Positions 1 through 7,119 of a DNA stretch of 31,641 bases are shown here, one piece after another; positions within the stretch are counted from its first letter, which is position 1, and each line of letters opens with the position of its first letter. The DNA lies in NCBI GenBank assembly GCA_005879655.1, contig VBJK01000064.1, positions 1 through 31,641 on the forward strand, given 5' to 3'. The notes below the pieces were generated by a model, which saw only the letters and a program-made list of their open reading frames with translations, was not told the DNA's origin and made no database searches. The position numbers were made by a program, and so were the translations under genes. Source of the DNA: Chloroflexota bacterium (GTDB lineage Bacteria > Chloroflexota > Ktedonobacteria > Ktedonobacterales > Ktedonobacteraceae).

Positions 1-234
1 TATGAAAGTGCTGTCGAGCATGAGATATTCCTGCGCTAGAGATCGATCAAGATGCCGACGGAGTGCTGTCTGGCATCATTATGCTCAGATGACGCAGAGG
101 CATGGGAGAAGATCGGCCAGACATCGGTAAGAATGTCACGAACCCACGGATTTATCCGGGAGCAAGGTCACCCATGGGTGACCTTTGCCAGCCCTGAGTG
201 TCCAGCCTAGGCGTCCAATGGCGTAGGCGACCAG
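1..234. other. Left-edge region without a confident gene
   Basis: No recognisable gene. A 52-codon open frame runs from an ATG at 52 to a TAG at 208-210, and its codons read as plausible protein (ending GHPWVTFASPECPA). It lacks a Shine-Dalgarno site, and a stop at 37-39 in the same frame separates it from the window edge. It may be the decayed end of a gene lying to the left. The only strong signal is the palindrome at 164-185, listed separately. Confidence 0.4.
164..185. repeat. 22-bp perfect palindrome
   Basis: The two 11-base arms (AAGGTCACCCA and its exact reverse complement) meet with no spacer, and GC/GC pairing resumes one base further out. As RNA it would form a strong hairpin followed by TTTGCC, so it could end transcription entering from the left. 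As DNA it could be a two-fold protein-binding site. It lies 95 bp before the preferred start of the small basic protein gene. Confidence 0.6.
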
Positions 235-279
235 ATGAAGACGCTCCGTTCGACGGGGTACGGCACAAAGGCAAGAAGA

Positions 280-582
280 ATGATTGGAATGATGAGAAAG
301 AAGAAATCAGCACATTACAATGTTACGGTAAATGTAGAGTCTGATGCAGAGCTGTGCAGAATTGCAAGGAAGCATAATTTGAAGGTATCAGCTCTCATCC
401 GCCGTTTTTGCGTACTAGGGGTGTATGAAAGTATGATGGGGCCATTTTTCTACATTGATAAAAATGGTGCGAATAGAGAAGTAGAACTGTTTCCCTGCAA
501 ACAAGAGAAGAAATTGCAACTATGGAAGATATATGTGAGGAGATATGACCACTCAGATCTCACCGAACAACAAGCTCAATGA
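280..582 (+). CDS. Small basic protein, possible ribbon-helix-helix type
   Basis: Encodes about 100 residues. I do not recognise a named family. The N-terminus is very basic (MIGMMRKKKSAHY), followed by a short beta-like stretch (NVTVNVES) and then a helix-turn-helix-like run (DAELCRIARKHNLKVSALIRR). That order resembles ribbon-helix-helix (CopG/MetJ-like) DNA-binding proteins, which act as dimers; this is inference from pattern only. I chose the ATG at 280 because AAAGG lies 8 bases upstream; an in-frame ATG at 235 has no comparable site. The last 38 bases overlap the start of the methyltransferase gene, so the two were probably translated together and may form a phage- or plasmid-derived pair. 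Confidence 0.55.
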   Translation: MIGMMRKKKSAHYNVTVNVESDAELCRIARKHNLKVSALIRRFCVLGVYESMMGPFFYIDKNGANREVELFPCKQEKKLQLWKIYVRRYDHSDLTEQQAQ

Positions 583-1198
583 GCTTGCTGGCGACCAATG
601 GCTCTACTTCACGAAAAGCTTGCTCAACACCAACTATCCTTCAGAGTACAGCCACGAGTTGCGCAAGGTACATGGAGCTAACAAGCCGCCGCGTTTAATG
701 CGGCAATTGATCGAATTCTTCACCAAACCGGGGGCGCTCATCTTAGACCCATTTGCTGGTGTTGGCGGGACACTCATTGGAACCTCGATTTGTGAGAAAC
801 CACGTCGAGCAACGGGGATCGAGATTAACCCAAAGTGGATCAGCATCTATTACCAAGTCTTGGCAGAAAATGCCGAGTTGCAAGCCCAACAGATGATCGA
901 GGGTGACTGTCTAAAGGTGATGCAAATGATGCATGAGGCCACGTTTGATTTTGTTGTCTTCGATCCTCCGTATAACATCCATTTGCAGAAAACAATGTCC
1001 GGTGAAAGTCGGGCAGAACAACATCCTAATCGACGTACCAACTATGATATGCGCTCAGATTATTCAGCAGACTTGGCGAATAAAACCTGCTACGAAGAGT
1101 ACTTGGATACGATGGGACACGTCTTCGCGCAGTGCTCTCGGCTACTTAAACCACAGAAATATTGTAACTACTCAGCTCCCTTGCTCTTGTGTGCTTGA
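545..1198 (+). pseudogene. DNA methyltransferase (N4/N6 type), C-terminus removed by IS66 insertion
   Basis: Site-specific DNA methyltransferase of the N6_N4_Mtase family, which transfers a methyl group from SAM to adenine or cytosine amino groups. The SAM-binding motif I is DPFAGVGGT (about residues 61-69) and the catalytic motif IV is DPPY (about 140-143), so both halves of the active site remain. The start at 545 is preceded by GAGGAG. Methylase sequence ends near residue 206 at LKPQKY; the final residues up to TGA 1196-1198 are read from the left end of the IS element. Family members usually continue for a further 80 residues or so of beta-strands, so this copy is truncated and probably inactive. 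The missing part is not found beyond the IS. Confidence 0.85.
1164..1180 (+). repeat. IS66 left terminal inverted repeat
   Basis: Reads GTAACTACTCAGCTCCC and matches the reverse complement of 2746-2762 at 15 of 17 positions. It lies inside the methyltransferase reading frame and supplies that frame's last codons. Confidence 0.8.
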
Positions 1199-1252
1199 GA
1201 CAAAAGCCCCAAGAGGGTTGAGCGTGAGGAAAAAATGGGGTAGAGTAACTCC

Positions 1253-2758
1253 ATGAATGTAGAAGAACTGGTGAAAGAACTGCAAGCGCAGAGAGCTGAA
1301 AATCAGGCCCTACGCAACGAGTTGCAAGCGCAGAGAGCTGAAAATCAGACCCTACGCAACGATCTGGCAAAAACGCTAGAGAGTCTTGAGCAGGCAAACG
1401 CTCGCATCAAGCAACTGGAAAGACAAGCGGCCAAGGACAGCCATAACAGTAGTAAGCCACCGATCACCGATGGCTTCAAGGAACCAGCGCGTAAAACGAA
1501 GAGCCTACGAGAAAAGAGTGGCAAAAAGAGTGGAGGTCAACCTGGTCCGGCCTCGCAAAACGTTGATGATGGTTGAGCAACCGGACCAAACCGTTCTGCT
1601 CACGCCAAGTGCTTGCCAGCACTGTCAACAGGATCTCTCGCAAGCCCCGGCTTGCCGAAGAGAACGGGTTCAGCAGTTTGATCTGCCCAGCATTGGTTTG
1701 CAGGTGACTGAATATCAGGTAGAAGTCAAAGCCTGTCCATGAGGTCCGCGCAGAGACGCGAGCTGATTTACCTAATGGACTCACCCTTGCCTCGGCACAG
1801 TACGGCCCCAACATTAAAACCCTGGCGGTCTACTTGGCCTGCTTGCATCTGCTCCCGCTAGCACGCGTCTGTCAAATCCTGAGCGACCTGTTTGGAACAA
1901 CGTTTTCCCAGGCTAGCGTACTTGCCGCCTGGAAACCTAGCGCTCTGGCTCTCACGGCGGTTTTGAAGATGATCAAAACCGCCTTGACATCGAGCCAAGT
2001 GCTCCATAACGACGAAACAGGTTTGCGTGTCAACAAGAAATGCTGGTGGTTGCACGTGGCTGCGACCTGTTGGTTCACTCTCTATCTAGCCCATCGGCAG
2101 CAGGGGAAAAGAGGCCATCGATGCGATGGGGATCTTACCTCATTTCCAAGGCACATCCCTTCATGACAGCTTGGTCTGCTAGTCTCGAATATCTCTGCAT
2201 CCATGCCCTCTGTAATGCTCATTATCTACGTGAACTCACCTTCATTTTCGAGCAATTTGGACAAGAGTGGGCCAAAGAGATGAAAGCATTGCTTCTCGAG
2301 ATCAAAGCCAGCGTAGAGCGGGCACGTGAGCAAGGCTTGACGAGCTTGCCTCAAGCTACTAAGCAGGATTTTGAGCAACGCTACAACCAACTCGTGCAAA
2401 CTGGCATGGCTGCCAATCCTCCTCCACAAAAACGCCCCGGCCAAAGAGGTAAAGTTGCCAAAAGTGATGCTCTCAATCTGCTGCTTCGCTTGCAGAGCTA
2501 CCAACATATGATCCTACGGTTCATGCATGATTTTGCTGTGTCATTTACGAACAATCTGGCGGAAGCTGATCTTCGTATGATGAAACTGCGTCAAAAAATT
2601 GACTTCCCTGTTTCCGTACAGAAGCGGGTGTGGCTCTCTTTTGTGACCTGCGCAGTTACCTTTCCACTATGCAGAAACAAGGGGTTGAGCTTCTGACCGC
2701 CTTACGTTCTGCCGTTGTTGGTTCTCCCCTTCTCCCCCCTCTCTTGGCAGGTGAGTAG
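1253..2758 (+). pseudogene. tnpC: IS66 family transposase TnpC, multiply frameshifted
   Basis: The N-terminus is a coiled coil containing a 42-bp tandem duplication (1277-1318 and 1319-1360, ELQAQRAENQ... repeated), followed by the IS66 signature HNSSKPP...KKSGGQPG. The frame breaks near 1555 and continues as VEQPDQTVLLTP; a TGA interrupts at 1740; the zinc-binding and DDE region resumes around 1800 (HNDETGLRV holds the first Asp). Further breaks lie near 2100-2170 and 2600. The NNLAEADLRMMKLRQK block, with the catalytic Glu, is at about 2550-2600. The tail returns to frame and ends LPPLLAGE with TAG 2756-2758 inside the right inverted repeat. At least four lesions make it inactive. Confidence 0.88.
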
Positions 2759-2762
2759 TTAC
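2746..2762 (-). repeat. IS66 right terminal inverted repeat
   Basis: The reverse complement reads GTAACTACTCACCTGCC. The end also supplies the stop codons both for the transposase (TAG 2756-2758) and for the truncated minus-strand gene beyond it (TAA on the minus strand at 2759-2761). Confidence 0.8.
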
Positions 2763-3076
2763 ACAAAATCCAACCATCCACGATGTCTCTGTAGCCAACT
2801 CTTGACCGCTTCTAACTGCTTCTCTACTTCTTGTTGTTCCGGCAAACCTAACTCCTTAGTCGCCAGTTGGAGACACGCTGATGTCAGAGTTTCCAGGCTG
2901 AGTGTGCTGACAAAGCCGTACTCGGCCTTATGCCAGACATGGCAGCTTGTCGTAAGCAGTGGAGGTGCTATAGTTAGAAGTATCTCGACTGTAGCATCAT
3001 CGCCGGGCGAGCTTGGAGAGGATTGGTCGCCTACCTGGCATGTCACATGCTTGATCAGGATAACAAAAAAGAGCAA
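2759..3076 (-). pseudogene. NB-ARC/STAND ATPase fragment cut off by the IS66 end
   Basis: The reading frame ends ETLTSACLQLATKELGLP... followed by VKSWLQRHRGWLDFV. This matches the stretch of NB-ARC-type NTPases that precedes the Walker B strand, usually of the form AVKRWL...WLLILDNADD. Translation stops at a TAA formed by the IS inverted repeat, so the Walker B strand and everything beyond it are lost. No P-loop is visible in the roughly 50 residues before this block, so the 5' part is damaged too. Such proteins (NB-ARC plus TPR or WD repeats) are signalling or defence NTPases. It is certainly a non-functional remnant; the family call is from memory of the motif and moderately sure. Confidence 0.5.
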
Positions 3077-3116
3077 TCCAAATATGCATATGTAAATGAA
3101 AGGTGCACTATATTTT

Positions 3117-3515
3117 ATGATCTACTATCGTGTTGCATTAAGATCAGAGCAATCATCGGCTTGGCAATGGCGATCCTGTACTCTGACCTCCGTATCTTCC
3201 GTGTTGGATGCTCTCAAGGCGTACACCAATGTTCCAAGAACGGCTATGCGCGTTTTATTCTCTTCCTCCCCTATACGCATGGATGAGATGCTCACGCGTG
3301 TCAATAATGGCTTGTCGGTAAATTGTGTTGCTGTAGAGCAGCTTTTGCAGGGGGAGTGCCTGAGTTTGGCCGAGGTAAAAAGATTGGAGTTAGAGCTGTC
3401 TACTGAGGGGAATCATGATAGCCCTTATATATTCATGCTACCAGCTAATATGCTGCAAGTGCTTGCGTGGACGAAACTGCTTGCGAGGGTTCATTGTGGG
3501 GAGTTGGTACCATAG
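3117..3515 (+). CDS. Hypothetical protein, Ktedonobacteria type
   Basis: About 132 residues, opening MIYYRVALRSEQSSAWQWRS, then an LTSVSSVLDALKAY helix and a strand (TAMRVLFSSSPIRMDEML). I recall this YYRVALR...WQW...VLFSSS architecture as a recurring uncharacterised family in Ktedonobacter-like genomes but can name no function. No signal peptide, membrane helix or metal motif is visible. ATG 3117 is preferred over the in-frame ATG at 3096 because the family-like sequence begins there and AAAGG lies 13 bases upstream, although that spacing is long. The gene ends just 6 bases before the inverted-repeat element, so the element may have landed at its 3' end or altered its tail. Confidence 0.55.
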   Translation: MIYYRVALRSEQSSAWQWRSCTLTSVSSVLDALKAYTNVPRTAMRVLFSSSPIRMDEMLTRVNNGLSVNCVAVEQLLQGECLSLAEVKRLELELSTEGNHDSPYIFMLPANMLQVLAWTKLLARVHCGELVP

Positions 3516-3521
3516 CGGCTG

Positions 3522-3796
3522 GGGCAACCAGAAGGGACAATACCAGTGAAATAAGCATCGGCCTCTCAAGCACGATCGTAACCATTGTAGGGGCAATCCC
3601 TTGTGGTTGCCCTGCCGCCGCAGGCGGCGATGGTACCATGCTTATTTCACTGGTATTGTCCCTTCTGGTGAAATAAGCATCGGCCTCTCAAGCGCGATCG
3701 TAACCATTGTAGGGGCAATCCCTTGTGGTTGCCCTGCCGCCGCAGGCGGCGATGGTACCATGCTTATTTCACTGGTATTGTCCCTTCTGGTTGCCC
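3522..3796. repeat. MITE-like element with 37-bp inverted ends and an internal tandem duplication
   Basis: The left arm 3522-3558 (starting GGGCAACCAGAAGGG) is the exact reverse complement of the right arm 3760-3796. Between them a 122-bp unit occurs twice in tandem (3548-3669 and 3670-3791) and differs at one base (CACGATCG versus CGCGATCG). Each unit holds a GGGGCAA...TTGCCC hairpin and a GCCGCC-GCA-GGCGGC hairpin. The unit junction forms another inverted repeat (GCTTATTTCAC ... GTGAAATAAGC). No transposase is encoded and no target-site duplication is seen. Open frames through it are by-products of the repeat. Confidence 0.85.
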
Positions 3797-3822
3797 TAAC
3801 TGGCGGGTGATAGCTATAGTGA

Positions 3823-4860
3823 TCAGATTGTCCATAACCTGGCATTCTGATAGGTGACAGCGGTCATATTGTCATAGGCAACAGCGACGAGACCCAGGGC
3901 ACCTTGGCTGTAGGTACTGTCGCTGACTGTCTCGATCTTTTGTCCATTAACGTAGAGATCAAAAGAACTGCCATTGGCAACCACTGCAATCACATTCAAC
4001 TGATCTATTCCTTGGTGAATTGCTGGAGCGTTGCCTCTCGTTAAGGTTATTGAGTCCCTATGTGATGGATAGTTAAAAAAATCATAATTGCCGTTCTGAC
4101 AAACTTCCAAGAGGTAGTGACCATTGTCATTGTGGCGTACGATCAGGCCACCACAGTCCCCTTGATCGATTCTCATCTTCACCTCAAATGCGAAGTTGCT
4201 GTACGTGCTCGGCTCTTCACAGCGAAAGAACTTCTTTGGCGGCGATTGATAGATCTGGTAGGCATTATTCACAAACTGACACCGCCCACCCCAGCTTACA
4301 TCTGAACCGTTTTGCCATTTACTCGCTTGGGTAAGGGGATCTATCCAAGCCAGCGTGCCTGATGGTTGGTAGGGATTGGCAAGAGCCGCTGCCGTTGCTT
4401 GTGCTTGTGCTGTAGCAGTAGCAAGATGGTTCGTGATAACCTGGGCAGTGGCAGTGGCGTTGGCATTATTCGTTGCAATGGTATTATTGACGACGTTACC
4501 TACTATGAAGCTGCTGATGATGAGCAGGAGGATGGCGCTCACTATGAAGAAGATGAGCCACTTTGACGCTTTGTTTCTCTGCGCAGTCACGGGCGGCGCA
4601 GGTGGGATACCGGCACCAGATTGATAGCCATAGCTGGTGGAAGGTCCCGTGGCATATGGGTTCAGAATCTGATTTGAAGCTGGATCTAGTTGCCCGTAAG
4701 GGGGAGAGCTAGGAGGAGCAGGATTGCTATCATAAAGATGAGAGTTGGGATAAGAGCCGGGAGGAGTAGGCAAAGGATAAGGAGTATTCTGGTTTATATG
4801 GGAGCTATAGCCCGTATTGCTCTTTTGACCCTGTGGATCAATAGGAGGAGGAGGATTCAT
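3823..4860 (-). CDS. Membrane-anchored protein with Pro-rich head and ConA-like (LamG/DUF1080-type) domain
   Basis: 345 residues. Residues 1-95 are rich in Pro, Ser, Tyr and Asn and start MNPPPPIDPQGQ. One strong membrane helix follows at about 99-122 (WLIFFIVSAILLLIISSFIVG), then an Ala/Thr-rich linker (TATAQAQATAAALANP). The C-terminal 175 residues look like a concanavalin-like jelly roll: a GGLIVRHNDNGHYLLEVCQNG core and FDLYVNGQKIETVSDSTYSQGALGLVAVAYD near the end, as in 3-keto-disaccharide-hydrolase/LamG-like sugar-binding modules. The topology suggests a cytoplasmic Pro-rich head and an outside carbohydrate-binding domain. AGGGG precedes the ATG. It is divergent from the ricin-type lectin gene. 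The ligand cannot be told from sequence. Confidence 0.75.
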   Translation of the reverse strand: MNPPPPIDPQGQKSNTGYSSHINQNTPYPLPTPPGSYPNSHLYDSNPAPPSSPPYGQLDPASNQILNPYATGPSTSYGYQSGAGIPPAPPVTAQRNKASKWLIFFIVSAILLLIISSFIVGNVVNNTIATNNANATATAQVITNHLATATAQAQATAAALANPYQPSGTLAWIDPLTQASKWQNGSDVSWGGRCQFVNNAYQIYQSPPKKFFRCEEPSTYSNFAFEVKMRIDQGDCGGLIVRHNDNGHYLLEVCQNGNYDFFNYPSHRDSITLTRGNAPAIHQGIDQLNVIAVVANGSSFDLYVNGQKIETVSDSTYSQGALGLVAVAYDNMTAVTYQNARLWTI

Positions 4861-4913
4861 TTTCTGTTTTCCCCTTGGCTATGGATGAATCAATAGAACA
4901 ATTATTAAACCTA

Positions 4914-5026
4914 TTGTAACACATATATCAATGAACAATGCTGCACTATGGCCACTTTTTCATACATGGTAAGTATTTGGCTGAATCTGAATATATGTTA
5001 CAATGCACTTATATCTTCATTGTAAC
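4914..5026. promoter_or_regulatory. Repeated ATTGTAAC motifs between divergent lectin genes
   Basis: A perfect 9-bp inverted repeat, GTTACAATG (4997-5005) and CATTGTAAC (5018-5026), with a 12-base gap lies about 55 bp before the ricin-lectin start. A third ATTGTAAC copy (4913-4920) lies about 53 bp before the start of the ConA-like gene on the other strand. One regulator could read both sides. This is inferred from repetition alone. Confidence 0.4.
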
Positions 5027-5080
5027 CCTACTATAGGTTATTAGCAGGAAAGATATCATGGAGAATAGAGGACGATTCTT

Positions 5081-5512
5081 ATGGCATGGTACAAAATTGT
5101 TTCCCAATTTACTGGGAAGGTGCTCTCGGTCCCGAATTTCTCGGTGCAAGACGGGACCCAGATTGAGCAACGCACAGACAATGGAGGAACCAACCAGCAT
5201 TGGCAATTCGTCTCTGTAGGCGATGGCCTCTTCAAGATCGTATCTGCTGCTAGTGGAAAGGTCCTTGATGTACCAAACGGCGACCCCAATGATGGGGTAA
5301 TCATTCAGCAATGCACCGACAATGGAGGAGCCAATCAGCACTGGAAGTTCATCTGGGTCAACAGTAATAGTATCACCTTCAAAATTGTCTCTCAGGCAAC
5401 AGGCAAGGTCCTTGATGTACCAGATTTTGCTATCGAGAACGGCGTCAAAATTCAACAATCCAGCGATACTGGAGGCAGCAACCAGTACTGGCAACTCATC
5501 CCAGTTAGCTGA
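5081..5512 (+). CDS. Ricin B-type (beta-trefoil) lectin domain protein
   Basis: 143 residues that form a single beta-trefoil. Three homologous repeats each begin KIVS(Q/A)xxGKVL(S/D)VP and end in a QxW-type motif: NQHWQF, NQHWKF and NQYWQL. This is the RICIN/Ricin_B_lectin_2 fold, which binds galactose- or xylose-type sugars at up to three sites. No signal peptide, catalytic domain or membrane helix is attached, so the lectin appears cytoplasmic unless exported by another route. The start at 5081 has AGAGG upstream. It is divergent from the ConA-like protein, and a hairpin follows the stop. Confidence in the fold is high; the physiological role is unknown. Confidence 0.88.
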   Translation: MAWYKIVSQFTGKVLSVPNFSVQDGTQIEQRTDNGGTNQHWQFVSVGDGLFKIVSAASGKVLDVPNGDPNDGVIIQQCTDNGGANQHWKFIWVNSNSITFKIVSQATGKVLDVPDFAIENGVKIQQSSDTGGSNQYWQLIPVS

Positions 5513-5544
5513 TTTCTCCCACTCTTGAATATAGAGAAAAGTCC

Positions 5545-5577
5545 CATCTGATCAGAGACGTTCCCCCTGACCAGATG
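5545..5577 (+). terminator. Hairpin after the lectin gene
   Basis: CATCTGATCAG pairs with CTGACCAGATG apart from one A/C mismatch, and flanking GTC/GAC extends the stem. There is no run of T after it, so intrinsic termination is uncertain. Confidence 0.4.
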
Positions 5578-5709
5578 AGACTCTCGTGCTCTCGCTATCT
5601 GCCGAAACAACCACTCTACATGCCATGACACATGTCCACGCCAGAGCGATGTCAAAAGATGCTTCTATGCGAGGTGAAGCTTGAAGATTTGCCGAACCAG
5701 CAAAACTTG

Positions 5710-6003
5710 TTATGCCTGGGCGCTGACCCGGTAGCTCTCTGCCACAGGAGCAGAGGCCACTATTTGCCCAAGCTTGCCCAGTTGCGTGCGGAGGAAGCCA
5801 TTGGCCTCTGACGCCAAACGATCGGCTTCCGTTGCCCACATCGTGATCGATATAACCTTGCTTTGCTGTGGTTCCGTCAGTAGCCATGCGCTTTGAAAAC
5901 CCGCTTGCTGCTTGAGAGCAGGCACAATGGAGCCGTTAAAGAGACTCACGGCCTCTTCTATCTTGCCTGACTGAAGTTGGAGCGTCGTTACTCGTGCATT
6001 CAT
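5710..6003 (-). CDS. Antibiotic biosynthesis monooxygenase (ABM)-like protein
   Basis: 97 residues, the normal size of the dimeric alpha/beta-barrel ABM superfamily. Visible features are the first strand (ARVTTLQLQSGKIEEAVSLF), a helix ending in VPALKQQAGFQSAWLLTEPQQSKVISITMWATEADRLA, and a conserved-type Gly (QQAGFQSAWLL). Family members oxidise small aromatic substrates without metal, degrade heme, or are simply stress proteins; no substrate can be assigned here. AAAGG lies upstream of the ATG. It is divergent from the periplasmic-binding-like ORF with a 128-bp gap. Confidence 0.7.
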   Translation of the reverse strand: MNARVTTLQLQSGKIEEAVSLFNGSIVPALKQQAGFQSAWLLTEPQQSKVISITMWATEADRLASEANGFLRTQLGKLGQIVASAPVAESYRVSAQA

Positions 6004-6131
6004 AGTGTTCGTCTACCTTTCATTCCTTTGACATAGGCTGTCTATCTTCTACCAACATCGGTTATGTGTTAAGTCACCTAATCGGCATGTAAAGCGCATA
6101 TTGCTACCTTTGCTAAATATAGCGGGATAGC

Positions 6132-7061
6132 ATGGAAAAGTCTAATTTCTCGCCAACTGCAGTAGGCGTATTTAGATCGCCCTATTTCTTTCGTATTGGT
6201 CCACCTAATAGGGAAAATGCTCCTTTAATAGCAATGTATGTTGAAAAGAAACTAGTGCCTCAACATCTGGTTATTTTTAGAGACCCTAATGAGACCTTCA
6301 GCCTCAGTCTTTCCGATGCCCTTATTCGGCAATTCTCAGAGGATCGATACCAAACGCCTATCATCGAGAATTTTAAAACAGCCGATAAAGATAAGGACGG
6401 ATTTACTCAGCATATACAAGATGTTTTGACGAAGTACCATCCTGATTTTCTTTTTATTCCAACAAATGCTCCTACTGATGTTACAACGCTTTTAAATGCC
6501 ATTCCACCTACTCAAGAGTATGCAAAGCTCAAAGTGTTTGTGGGTAGTGCCGGATACGAACTCGTGCAAACTGGAGCAGCATTTACTGGCTATACGCGTA
6601 TGCTTATCTCTAGCTCAGCTTTTCCAGATGAATGGTCCCTCTTGGCTCTAGGAAAGCCCCTGCCGTCTTTTTTTAAGGAGTATCCGGCAATATATGATCC
6701 TTATAACCTTCATCCTCAGTCTTACACGTATAGTCGTGTCAATAGTCAAGCCATGTTAGCCTATGATGCTGTGTATGCGTTCCTGGTAGCAAGTGGGATG
6801 ACGATCCAACAAGGAGGAACACCAATCCCAAAGCCAAATCCAACGGCTGAAGATATTAAAAATGCCCTTACACAAATCAAAGATTCCCGGTCTTTCCAGG
6901 GCATCACTGGAGTAATCTCGTTCGGTTCTGATGGCAATCCAATCAACAAAATACATTTCCTTCTACATGTCGTAGATGGTGGATATGTTCATGTAGCGGC
7001 TTACCAGGGATGTTTTTTGGTTAACTCAACATGTGACAATAATATCAATATTGTGGAGTAG
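6132..7061 (+). CDS. Periplasmic-binding-protein-like domain, N-terminally incomplete
   Basis: 309 residues. The opening SPYFFRIGPPNRENAPLIAMYVEKKLVPQHLVIFRD matches the middle of type-1 ligand-binding receptors (Leu/Ile/Val-binding, Peripla_BP_6), where it usually follows about 120 residues of lobe one. The second lobe is present: FLFIPTNAPTD, then YTYSRVNSQAMLAYDAVYAFLVASG and FQGITGVISFGSDGNPINK, typical of the family's end. There is no signal peptide or lipobox, and an in-frame TAG lies at 6120-6122 just before the ATG. The Shine-Dalgarno site is poor. It is therefore either a decayed receptor that lost its front end or an intracellular half-domain. Codon use looks normal and the frame is intact for over 900 bases. 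Confidence 0.6.
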   Translation: MEKSNFSPTAVGVFRSPYFFRIGPPNRENAPLIAMYVEKKLVPQHLVIFRDPNETFSLSLSDALIRQFSEDRYQTPIIENFKTADKDKDGFTQHIQDVLTKYHPDFLFIPTNAPTDVTTLLNAIPPTQEYAKLKVFVGSAGYELVQTGAAFTGYTRMLISSSAFPDEWSLLALGKPLPSFFKEYPAIYDPYNLHPQSYTYSRVNSQAMLAYDAVYAFLVASGMTIQQGGTPIPKPNPTAEDIKNALTQIKDSRSFQGITGVISFGSDGNPINKIHFLLHVVDGGYVHVAAYQGCFLVNSTCDNNINIVE

Positions 7062-7091
7062 CTCAAACAGGAATAGTCTAGATCTTCCCTT

Positions 7092-7119
7092 CCTCCTGGT
7101 CATCGCTCCCACCAGGAGG
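7092..7119. terminator. Hairpin at the convergent gene ends
   Basis: CCTCCTGGT and ACCAGGAGG pair perfectly over a 10-base loop and overlap the rhomboid stop codon. It sits 31 bp after the plus-strand gene. No T-run follows on either strand, so its function as a terminator is tentative. Confidence 0.4.

Larger units (their letters stand above)
1164..2762 (+). mobile_element. IS66-family insertion sequence (single-tnpC type), decayed
   Basis: About 1.6 kb, bounded by imperfect 17-bp terminal inverted repeats that start GTAACTACTCA, the GTAA-type end common in IS66. It contains only a TnpC-like transposase gene with no tnpA or tnpB, as in the ISBst12-like subgroup. The transposase is broken by several frameshifts, so the copy cannot move by itself. 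The expected 8-bp target duplication is absent: the left flank is GAAATATT and the right flank is ACAAAATC. The two sides also belong to different genes on opposite strands. Confidence 0.85.

Noticed and set aside
3467..3845. Several overlapping open frames on both strands across the 122-bp repeats
   Set aside because: They repeat identical peptides because the DNA repeats and disappear outside the element.
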